Shown here piece after piece: positions 54,424 through 64,000 of a DNA stretch of 64,000 nt (positions are counted from its first letter, which is position 1; the number at the start of each line of letters is the position of its first letter). Origin of the DNA: Papaver somniferum. Lineage: Eukaryota; Streptophyta; Magnoliopsida; Ranunculales; Papaveraceae. A program made the translations under genes and the position numbers. The stretch covers positions 77,948,374 through 78,012,373 of the forward strand of contig NC_039368.1 of assembly GCF_003573695.1 (NCBI RefSeq). The letters run 5' to 3'. The notes under the pieces are model-generated. The model did no database searches. It worked only from the letters and a program-made list of their open reading frames with translations, and had not been told where the DNA came from.

Positions 54424-57075
54424 TGTAAGGACCCTCAAGCTCGTCAACGATATTTGACTGGTCTAGCAGTAATCAAAACACGATTAGCCGCTAATGTATC
54501 GATTTAATTAACACGAATGTTAGTTAATAAGAATTAATATAACAACGTTTTAGATACAAAACTAGTATCACTGGATAGATCTCGAAAAATTATGTGAAAT
54601 GGGCTACAAGAACGCGTAAATCGGATACCGAACGATGAAGATACGAAACTTTGAAGATGGAGCTGGAATTAGTTAAACAACCGTTGACCATACCTTGACT
54701 GGGATGTACTCGAGTTGACTTGACTAAAAACTGGGTATCCCTTAGTAATTAGGTTGTCCCATAATATTTTTCCAGAGATTGTCATAGTAGATGGGGTGTA
54801 ACTAGGGTGTAAGTGAAACAAATATACGTTTGAGTATATCTTCTCCATGCATTTAGCTCCTCCGTGTCGTGATTGGAACAAAGGTGGTGGTGTTTGATTG
54901 TAGCAGCAACAGAGAGTTAGAAAGAGGGAAAGATGAGTGAATAAAATCTATTGAATTTATGAGAATGAAAGGAAAAGACATAACTAGTATGGATAGTTAT
55001 GAAAGAAAAGTTATGAGATAATAGTGATGAAAGAAAGGTGAGATTCATTTTTGTTGTGTGGAGAGTATTTGCAAAAGTGAGAGGTTGATAAAATCAGTAG
55101 GAAAGAGGGCAAGTAATGGATCAGGAGCGTTGATGAGGAAATCATGGTATTCTTGTTCGGGTTTGACAATGGAAATGATTAGTTGATGGTGATGGTGATG
55201 ATGATAATGAACGAATATAGATGATGGAGATGAATATATAATCATTATATATGATTGAGGTAACCTCTAAAATAGATTATTTATTTGTTATTAATGATTG
55301 GGTACTCATTAAATATTGAAAATAGTTAGAAACAAATATGTTCTTAGTACATGAAGTTTGTGTGTCTCTGCTCTGTGTTCTCGCGTGATTAAGATTGATC
55401 TAAATTATTGTTTGGACGTGTATTACAGCATGATGTTATATATTAGGATTTCACCTTTTTATAGAGCCTAAGTTTGCTTAATTTGGACCATCATAGAATT
55501 AGTTATGGATTTTCAAAGATCACCCTTTGCAACTGAAAAACCTGGACTCAGCGGTGTGTGAGTGTGTTAATGGACCTTTCTAGGTATGTTAGAGTCGGAA
55601 TTAGTTCTCTGTCAAAACTAGAAACTTGTAGAGGAGACTGTCATATTCACAGATAGGTATCAACCAACTGTTTTGGATTAGAAATAAAGAATATAGAGAG
55701 CCCGAAAATAGAGTACTTGTGCTGTGTACAAAGTATATAAACGCCTTTCATCTGTTTGTTAAATTGCTTGAGCAATTTCAGTGAGTCAGCTGAGTTGGTC
55801 CGATTCAGTGTATCAGACGAGTCAGACCAGTTTGTGGATATTTTTCGTGGGCCGATTTGGCCCGTTAAGATAGGGTTAGGGCCGGATTAACTTATTTTGG
55901 GTTTTTGGACAACTTATGATCTGAATTAGCATTCAGTTTCTTCTTCAAAGTTGTAGGGTTTTTCGAGGGCATTCCCATGATACCTAATTTGACCATTTTT
56001 GGATAAGTAGATATTTTTTTATACCAAAATTACTTATTACCATGTTATGGAACCCTTGATAAAACTAAACCATTAGTTATTTGACTTAGCCTCTAACTGG
56101 AGACTTGTATGAAATTATGTTATGAACCTTGTATGAGCCTCTTGGCTAAATTCTTAGAGTGCTTGTGTGATTAACAGTTAATCTAATTTAACAACAATCG
56201 ATTCAAAGGATTAACTGGTGGATCGTGGATCTCGAGGTAGGCGTGGCTTGGCGTGGCTTGTCATCAAAAGAGGTAGGAATACTTTTAACTCTTTGAAAAC
56301 CATTGTTGTTTCTTTTACAAAAGTTTATGTTTAACAAACTCATGCATTGTCTATTTGTATATTTCATACATTGTTTAGTTTGTATTATGATTGTTCTGTT
56401 GATTCTTTGAATCTTCCATGAAATGGAAAGGACTTGTAATGTTTTTCGTCATTATGAATTGTTACGGGAAATGAGAATTTACCCATGTAGTATATAGGAT
56501 ACGCTCCTTCATTTATATCTACATGAATTCAGCTTTTATGCTTATTAGGTGTGGAACAACCCAGCATCAATATAGCTATGTAGGTGTGGAAAAATCCGGC
56601 ATCACTAATATATATTGTTTGAAGAAGGAGTTTGTCCATATACATTGTTTGTGCATTTCCAGTAACTTAGTCACTTTGGTGTTTGGGAAAAACATGAATT
56701 GTTTTCCAAATCTTGCTCATGATTTCTTTAAAGTTAAATGTTATTCCTGTTGGGCACCCCTTTTAGGGATGATCTGCTCACCCATTCCCACTTTCAATTT
56801 TCAGAGACAGCGAAAGCTTCGAGGAGTTGACTCCATTAATTAGTTAACTTCTGCTATGTTTATTATGTTATTATTTTTGTAAACCAAATGACTATTGTAT
56901 ATGTATCATTTGAGAGAAGTTTTGTGTATATATATTTCAGAGCGGGGATAGTTTTGGGTTAAATTTTGTAGCATATTTCTTAAGTGAATGTTTAAGTAAT
57001 TGATTTAGATTCTTAGTGCTTCTTTATTTAGTTGAACTCTTGGATTAGTCAGTTGCTAGCTTTGGGGGAGCTACA
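54424..57075 (+). mobile_element. Solo LTR, chromovirus-like (2652 bp)
   Basis: Starts TGTAAGGACCCTCAAGCTCG and ends GGGGGAGCTACA, with an exact 5-bp duplication ATACC on both sides (54419-54423 and 57076-57080). There is no internal region, primer site or polypurine tract in between, so it is a solo LTR left by recombination between the two LTRs of a full element. The opening resembles Tekay/Del-type LTRs (from memory). A direct GCGTGGCTTG duplication is at 56241-56260. The 106-codon frame at 56523-56843 is not supported as a gene. Confidence 0.85.
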
Positions 57076-57329
57076 ATACCAAAGTTCTGAAGACCAGTTG
57101 GTGAAAAGATGATTAAATGCTGGTTTAATCATTTATTAAAATAGTGTTCGTGTGAGCGTCGGATAGTAAAACCTGATTATGGAGAGATGAGGGACCGAAC
57201 AAGGGGGCATGAGACCGGCCCTTGGTGATCATGTGACCAGCTGATGGTCGTTTGAGCAAACTCCAAGTTGTTTGGGAAGAGTTTGGACCCAATATGAGCA
57301 ATTGAGCAAATTAGGTCAAAATTGTTAAA

Positions 57330-58330
57330 ACACGTGGGACCGGCTATTTGCAAGCCTCAGGGCCAGCCTTGGTCGGTCAAGGAGATATGCCCGTGTCACC
57401 ATAATTTCCGTGTCTCAGTCCTGAGAGTTTCGATATTTTCTGATGCGCGTTTGAGCAACATTTTGAGAAAATATGAAGGATTCAGGGTTTTGCTGAAACT
57501 GGGGAATCTTCATGAGATGATGAAAGATAATTAATAAATTAGGGAATTGCAAGGTGTGAGACTGGCCACGGCTAGGGCATGATCGGCCAGTTAGAAAGCT
57601 CGGTCCCGTAGCACCTTTCCCAATTTTATGTATTTTCCCTGATGTGAGGGAAATTTCATGAAACTGAGAAATTTCATGAAGTTAAGGAATTTCCATGAGA
57701 TTATGGAAATAATAATAATAAAATAGGGAGTCATGAAGTGTGGGACTCACTATGGCCAAGGCATGGCCGGCCGGACAAAGGGACCGTCCCAAGGCACTTT
57801 TCCCAATGTTAGGGAAATATCATAAAATCAAGAGGTTTGTTGAAACCAAGGAATCAGGGAGTTTCCATGAGATGAGGGAAACATAAAAATAATAATAATA
57901 ACATAAGGGCGTGTGGGACCGTCTAGGGCATGACCGGCCGGCTAGGTCCCGATCCCACGAGCTTCCCTAATTTTACATTATTTTCATGACTTGAGGGAAA
58001 TTTCATGAATTCAAAGAATTTTCATCGGATGAGGGAAATAATAATAAAACAATAAGGAGTCATGAGGTGTGGCACCGGCCATGGATAGGGGATGGCCGGC
58101 CGGCTAGTGAGTCCGGTCCCACAACATCTTTCCTAATTTATTATTATTTCTTTGATACGAGGAAACACCATGAGACTGGGGAGTTTCCTTGAGACAAAGG
58201 AGATTTGCTCAAATGAAGGGATTTTCATGAGATCAGGGAAAATAATAAAAATATGATAAAATATAAAATTGCGCGTGGGACTGGCTACGACACAACCGGC
58301 CGGCCGGTGGGCCCAGTCTCCCAGCGTCTC
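57330..58330. repeat. Degenerate tandem array, ~160-230 bp units
   Basis: About six units, starting near 57333, 57551, 57738, 57911, 58069 and 58274. Each has GTGGGACCGGC-like text, then a GGCCGGCC(GG) core, then TCCCA, CTAATTTTA.TATTTTC, a GAGGGAAATTTCATGA block and an (AAT)n run. Similarity is partial with indels. The array lies in LTR D. No coding frame. Confidence 0.75.
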
Positions 58331-59040
58331 GATTTTATTATTTGTTATTTTCTTCCTATTTTGCATAGGTTCATCGTTCCTTCGTGTTTTGGAATGCTCA
58401 TTTGTGCATTCAGGTGCTCGTTTGTCCATTATTGCTGAGAACACTTGCACCATTTTGGTCGGGGCTTGCTCGAGAGCTGCTCAGATGCCCATACGTCAAA
58501 TATTTATCACTAACTCATGGAATTCTGCTGGGAAGAACCACAAATTGAAGTGACGAAATATTACGAAAGATTGTAGAATATTGTTGAATATTCAGTTAGC
58601 GATTAGAGTTAATTAATTGATGGCTCTATACTAGCAGGCATGCTGTCTAGGAGCATTAATTATCTGATAATTGAGAGATATGAGCTTGTTGAAATGTCAT
58701 ATTTCCTTTATATAGTCAGGGAAAACCTTATTGCATTCTGAAGACGTTATTGCTCTATACTAGCAGGCAAGCTGTCTAGGAACCGTCCAATCTTTCGATT
58801 CTATATAGAAATAATTACTGATATTGCTCAGTATTTATGAGATGTGTCATTGCCTCAGCTAAGAGACTACACATCTACATATACTCTAAGAGACATTATC
58901 CACAGTCGGAGATTTTGTGGCATGAGCTTTCATGCTTTCGACGAGAGACGTGAGTCCCAACACTCATCTGATTGCTGGATCAGGAGCGTTACAATTATGG
59001 TTTTATGATTTTAACCCTTGTCGAAAATCCACCATCTACA

Positions 59041-59639
59041 GTTGTGGCTTCATATGTGAAATAACTTGGTAGAATAAAAGACTATCAGGATCATAAAGAG
59101 GGATAGATAAACCTGCTTGAAGTTGTCCCAGTGTAGCAAAAATTCTGTTCGCATTCCAGTCCTCCTTTGTGAGCCAGTTGTAATCTGGATTAGTGGTCGA
59201 TGAAGAACCCTTTATAATCTAAAGCTTACATCCTTTCAATTATAATTCTTCTTGGAATTCTGGCAAGGGTTTCTTGCTCTATTTCGGCGGCATTTGCCTA
59301 AAATAGGAAAAACGATGGTATGGGAATATTATTAAATCTCAAGAACAATAACAACAGCAGAACAAAAACTCAAGAATACCCAAGAACATTAATAATAGTA
59401 GATGGAAGACCATAAAATCAAACATCAAAGGATGGTTAATTCAAGCAATATAATCTTACCTTGATGACTTAAAGACGACTTGATTTTATGCAGTTACTGG
59501 TGTCAATTGTACCTTCAGAAAAATTATCTGAGATATCCATAACTTTGGATCAAGGATATGACGAGTCTAATTTTTCTAAAACTAAAAAAATAAGTATGAT
59601 AGTATTTGAAAAAATAAGTTATTCATAATGGTGAAAAAT
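59041..59639. other. Unassigned stretch
   Basis: About 600 bp between LTR D and the LINE relic with no frame, repeat or transposon end that I can support. Confidence 0.4.
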
Positions 59640-60860
59640 ATATTAAAAAACATGTTGCATCGCCGACTTCAAAGAAGTGCGCCAGAATTTTGATCTAGCA
59701 ACTGGTTGTAATGTTACTTACAAAAACACTTGATTAAAAAAACTTTGTCCAAATTAACTGAACTGTTAAAATGTTGCTCATACTTCCCAAAATTTTATTA
59801 GGAATGGTTATTTCTCCTTTACAACCAGCCTTTTAGTCTTCTAGGCAATTTTTAGGAAATATTGTGGTTGCTCATGATAGTCCATTTAATGAAAAAAAAG
59901 AAGTGGAAACATGAAATTCAAAATTGACTTGTCAAAAAAATTTACATGATCAATTTGATATTCCTAATTAACTCTTCAAAAGCTTTCGGCATTAGTGAAG
60001 GGTGGTGCACCTTAATCCATTGATGCATCCCCATATCTTCTATTTCTGTTTTGTTTAATGGTAATCCTTGTGAGCATTTTAAAACTACAAGATGAATTGG
60101 AAAAAAAAAGGCTAGTTACTCACTAATTTACTTATCTTGTGTATGCGAATCTTTTTTATACTCTTATTACATAATGAGAAACAAAAGAAACATGAGATAT
60201 AACTGACAAAAAATGCAGACCCTATTACTTATCTTTTCCATAAACGACTCATTTCTCTTCGCCAAAGCTAAATTGATTAGCTACAAAAACTTGTTCAACA
60301 TAATTGAGATCTTAGTCTAACTTCTGGGCGACTAATAAAAATTTCAAAGTCGGGCATGTTTTTCAGTAAAATTCCTCATGAAAAACATAGAAAATAACTA
60401 CCGAACTGTTAAAAATAAAAAAGATATACCTCTAATATATTCATCTAACAGTTTCTCGCTAATTGGTAGGTCCATGCTTAATACCTTTGATGTTATTGTT
60501 TAATACATGGATGTAAAAGCAAGATCTTTTATCAGCCTAATAAACTTTTAACAAGTCGTTGATTCCGAGTATGCTATTTCAATATTTTCTTCTTCCTAAG
60601 ATAATAACACACAAAATAAATGTGTCTGAGAGAGATTTCTAATTGATAATGGAAGCTAATTATGGAAGCTTGTACATAAAGTCTTAATACCTTTTTTGCA
60701 TACCTACTAACATATAGGTGGTTTGGCTTTCAAAGAGGCTAATAAAATTTGTTAAGCAATGAGACATAGATGGATTGGAGGCTGGTTAATAAACCAAATA
60801 ATATTTGGGCATATATACTAAAGAAAGTTATTTTAAGAATCCTAATGTTATGCTTTCCGG
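59640..60860 (+). pseudogene. Very old L1-type LINE reverse transcriptase relic
   Basis: No frame longer than about 60 codons survives, but translating in shifting frames shows L1 polymerase blocks in the right order. These are an LKCCSYFPK-like loop, LxKIYMINL around the KIDLxKAFD position (59930), a SSKAFG piece, LFNGNPCEHFKT (NG-x-P, about 60055), FAKAKLISYKNLFNIIEI (about 60260), a KNKKDIPL.Y piece (about 60410), VIV.YMDVKARS (about 60500) and GGLAFKEANK (about 60717). Many stops and frameshifts. It is much older than the LINE at 4135. Confidence 0.6.
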
Positions 60861-61194
60861 GAAGAAAAAAACACATTCCTCTCAGATTTGGAGTTGTACA
60901 CAACAATGTACACATAAAACAACACAATAATATCCGGTAGCTGGGCGATAAATAGATAAAAATCCATTGAAGCATTTGTACTCACAAGGAAACAACGACA
61001 TGAATCTAAATAACACCATTAGCTTGTTTGAGTTTTTTAATTGCATGACCAAATATATAATAAGACAATTACACATGTTATGGAAGTTCACGATACCATA
61101 CTTGATATTTTCTAAACTATGTATCACTTTGCACTTTATAACCCGATGATAAATAACTTGGGCCTCCTTCTCCAATAGTAGATATGTTAGAGCA
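60861..61194. other. Unassigned, probably LINE tail or flank
   Basis: About 330 bp with only short antisense frames. It may be the continuation of the LINE relic, but no motif is clear. Confidence 0.35.
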
Positions 61195-61398
61195 CTGTTC
61201 GGTCGAACTCGCAAGCGTTGCTATCTCAAGCTTGTTGTCAAGTTTAGTTGCCAAAACTATAAGTCTTGATTTCTAGTATACTCATAGCTAAGTCTCGGAT
61301 TAGGATATAAAGTGTAGTTGAGTTCTAGACTCCACGACGTTCATCATGCAAAGACGAAGAACTACTCAAGGAACTGGTGGAACTTTAAAAGACGAGGG
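61195..61398 (+). repeat. Fragment of an A-family LTR (first ~200 bp)
   Basis: Begins TGTTAGAGCACTGTTCGG and matches the first 200 bp of element A's LTR up to the GAACTT block, then switches to another LTR at about 61399. Probably the remnant of an LTR cut by the next element. Confidence 0.7.
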
Positions 61399-64000
61399 TA
61401 CCCAAATATACCTCAATCTAAAACTTTTCCTACATATAAGTCCTTTCTCCGAAAGTGATTGTCTATGGACTGAGTCGAGACAATGCAACTAATCGGTTCA
61501 CACTTCGTATGATCGTCTATGGATACAAGATCGAAAGAATACAACAACAAAGTATGTTTACTTGATAAAAAGGTTCGGACTTAACCAAACACAACAGGAT
61601 TCACTTATCAAGTAAATAGGAATTAACGTTTGTGTGATTTACTTTAAATTATAATAAACACAATTATAATTGCGGAAAATAAAAGTAAATGACATAGCAA
61701 GATTTTGTAAACGAGAAAAACCGCAAATGCAGAAAAACCCCGGGACCTTTTCCAGAATTGAATACTCTCAGGATTAAGACGCTACACAAAATTATACCAA
61801 CTTCGTATAGTTGAGACCAAGCAACTAAATCTATAGTTCACCTAGTTCCGTATATATTCCCACGCCTCCAACTTATAAATAAGTCATGTACTTGGATCAA
61901 TTCCTTTGGTTCGTATTCCAAACAGTAAACGGACAACAAATCTATTTGGTATAAACTCTCTTCAACCAAGTGATATGAGTCGGACAAAGGCTCTTCTGTT
62001 TATCTTAACATAAACTCCTTCGTCAGGTCCTTAGATCTATCTTATGTTCAATTACCAAAGTAATCGTTAAGATTATGCGATCAACACTCTTAATCCAAAG
62101 AATTGGGTTGATGCCGATCTACTCAATTAATCAATCCAATTTTATCACAAGGATAAAACCGATTATTAATTGGATCCTGTTTTTACCGGAACAAGTATTA
62201 TGCACACCAAAGATTATGAACTCACAAATCAGAAATCTTCAATATCTTCTTCTTCTTAAAATCTTCTTAGATCTTCAACAAACACCTGCACGCAATCACT
62301 TGAATCTCTTGTGATCAATCACGCACAGAACGAAGTCTGATAACATTGGATTATCACAAGATCGTCTTTAGAACTACAAACAGTCTAAAGATCCCTGTCG
62401 AAACTCTGAACTAGTTTGAGTGAATCTTATATCAGAAGAGAAGATTCTCAAGCATAAACAAACTAGGTGCAATCAAAGTTCAACCACCGTTAGTCAATCA
62501 AATCAATGAAAACAAAAGATAAACAGCAATTATCTAGTTTCCCACCAACGGTACTGGCTAGAGCTTCTCAATCCCAAAAAAGACTTTCAACTGAGCGGCC
62601 GTAAGAGATTTATCCTAATTAGGTTACTCTTCTCTCCTAATAGGCGTCTTCACCAATAGCAACACAACAAGGGGTAGTTTGCTGTTACAAGGATTAGTTT
62701 GCTAGAAATTCAAACTTCAAGTATTTATAGACTAGGAAGTTTGGACAACAAGGAATTTCCAAAATCGAAAATATTCTCAAGATATTCATTAAAGCACAAA
62801 TTCGGTTTCCATAATTTCTGTAAATGCTATGTCCAAAAATAATGATCGAAATCTCTCGGAAAATCTCTAGTTAGTAAATGCACATTACTAATTCTTATTT
62901 CCCCACAAAATGAAATTAATAACTTTAATTAAAAGATTTTTAACTTATTTATGTTTCGATCCTGGGATTCTCTTCCCTTATCTACTAAGGAATAACTTTG
63001 AACAATTAAATAATAAACATTCACAGCACGTGTTCAAAGTATGTCGACATCCTAATTTTGTAAGTTTTCTTTCATACTTAAAACCTTGAAACTGATTTTC
63101 CATACTTCCAAACAAGTTTAGAATTGGTTCATCTGACTTTCAAGAACTATGCGATTGATCAAATAACATTCAATCACAAATCATGGGTTTAACGGTTCTA
63201 CCAAAACAAGTTTTGGTTCTACCTCCATGTGAGTACCGTGCATAGTCACACTAGCTTTCAAAAATTCGCTTGACTAGGTACTAGGATCGGTTCCCCACAT
63301 ATATGTGGTATCTAACTTATATGTGTTGCACATGTCCATAGGATCGGTTCCCCTTTCTGCTATAAACTTGTTGCACCTCATACAAGGATCGGTTCCCCTT
63401 TGTGATGTACTGCACCTCTTACTAGGATCGGTTCCCCGTTTCCCAGTTTTGGTCAGACATAAAATCACAAACCCGATCATGCCATCTCAGGTGATTACTT
63501 AAGATCGGTTTCACTAATAAAAGTCATACCAATACATAAGTCAGGCCTTTGTGAATAGGTCTACCAAGAACACAAACAAGTTGTGAGCGGTTATACTCAA
63601 TCACACATATTGGTTGTTCATAAGATAACCAATGAATAACAAAACCAATAACACCTGACAATTTCCTTTTAGGTTCACAAACAAGTTTATGAACTTACTT
63701 CCTTAGAACACATGTAAAACATTGTTCCCTAGGATGAAATCGTCACCTTATACCCATACATAATCACATTGGCATTCAAATGGTTATGGCGATGTCTTAT
63801 CTACAAAATTTAATGGTTAAACAATAAACCTCGTATTGTATTCCTTAATACTATGTCTATCTAGAGTCCAAATATGCTTCGCAGTTTTGTTTTTATATGC
63901 ATGACTTGAAAGATACGTTAGGGAATGAAACAGTTCAAGTCAAATATCACTAACTTCAAGTGGAAGGATGATTGTTATCGTTGTATCTCCTTAATTATTC
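61399..64000 (-). repeat. Minus-strand LTR E of a related family (runs off window)
   Basis: Read on the minus strand it shares with elements A and B the GGTCCCGGGGTTTTTCTGCATTTGCGG stretch (complement at about 61715-61745) near the LTR end. Near the window edge it shares the start region of the LTR at 30532. It has its own repeat module, GGATCGGTTCCCC on the plus strand (63284-63437). The LTR start is beyond 64000. No element body is visible in the window. Confidence 0.65.
63284..63515. repeat. GGATCGGTTCCCC minisatellite
   Basis: Four exact copies of GGATCGGTTCCCC at 63284, 63341, 63386 and 63425, and a diverged one at 63502, separated by 26-64 bp of weakly related text with TTGCACCTCAT-like pieces. 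It lies within LTR E. Confidence 0.85.

Larger units (their letters stand above)
53270..59040 (-). repeat. Minus-strand Gypsy-type LTR D, with a solo LTR inserted
   Basis: The right edge reads TGTAGATGGTGGATTTTCGA on the minus strand, a form I know from Tat/Ogre-like LTRs, starting at 59040. No polypurine tract precedes it, so it is a 5' or solo LTR. It continues leftwards through a tandem array (57330-58330) and beyond the inserted solo LTR (54424-57075) to about 53560, where a minus-strand TATA (ATATAAATAAG, about 53567-53577) sits. The inner edge is not certain. A 95-codon frame at 53274-53561 is probably transcribed leader. Direct repeats of CTCTATACTAGCAGGCA lie at 58623 and 58752. Confidence 0.5.

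Noticed and set aside
56523..56843. 106-codon frame inside the solo LTR
   Set aside because: Lies within LTR sequence with defined ends; no recognised domain.
57330..58330. Array of spaced repeats as a possible CRISPR or centromeric satellite
   Set aside because: Units are long, degenerate and embedded in an LTR in a plant genome. Too few copies for a satellite and no CRISPR features.
63274..63480. Minus-strand frame with repeated RGTDP units
   Set aside because: It is a direct translation of the GGATCGGTTCCCC minisatellite inside LTR E; spacing is uneven and no start context or homologue supports a protein.

Overview
This is plant nuclear DNA made almost entirely of transposable elements stacked inside one another, around one single-exon host gene. 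I see no bacterial operons, no tRNA or rRNA genes and no CRISPR array. The AT-rich base composition, plant-type LTR retrotransposons, a plant mobile domain (PMD) remnant and a plant BCS1-like AAA-ATPase point to a flowering plant, most likely a eudicot. Some repeats remind me of poppy-family genomes, but that is only an impression.

Left part (1-16.9 kb). A partial gag-only Ty3/Gypsy-like element (C1) ends with its 3' LTR at 4134 and lies directly inside an L1-type LINE (4135-7345) broken by stops and frameshifts. Then follow a non-coding stretch, a 1.4-kb Mutator-like element with a perfect 9-bp target duplication (8684-10089), a LINE RNase H scrap, and a 1.4-kb TIR element carrying a broken PMD gene (11836-13258). 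The only convincing host gene, a 494-residue AAA-ATPase, is on the minus strand at 14155-15639. A ~460-bp segment next to its 3' side is duplicated at 7395-7865.

Central part (16.9-51.6 kb). Element A (plus strand, from 16868) has a 2450-bp LTR, a Met-tRNA type primer site and a broken gag. Its gag is interrupted by a 5008-bp hAT transposon (19739-24746) with an exact 8-bp target duplication and a transposase gene that splices conceptually into an uninterrupted frame of about 705 residues. Downstream are the rearranged 3' LTR of A and a related LTR (30532 onward). Into that LTR element B (minus strand, 31833-48410) is inserted with target duplication GTAGC. B in turn holds a young gag-only Gypsy-like element C2 (36789-44365, target duplication GCATT, two 1732-bp LTRs). 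A and B have hallmarks I associate with Sirevirus-type Copia elements: long LTRs, repeated palindromic modules in the LTR, several polypurine tracts and a CCHC gag. Neither has any pol.

Right part (51.6-64 kb). Here lie fragments of other Gypsy LTRs, a chromovirus-type solo LTR with a perfect target duplication (54424-57075), an array of ~160-230 bp repeats rich in GGCCGGCCGG (57330-58330), a very decayed LINE (59640-60860), a scrap of the A-family LTR and the beginning of another minus-strand LTR that runs off the window.

The elements do not form a pathway, but they depend on each other in a predictable way. A, B, C1 and C2 carry at most gag and would need pol from relatives elsewhere. The hAT element appears able to supply its own transposase. 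The nesting order gives relative dates: LINE before C1; the 30532 LTR before B before C2; A before hAT.
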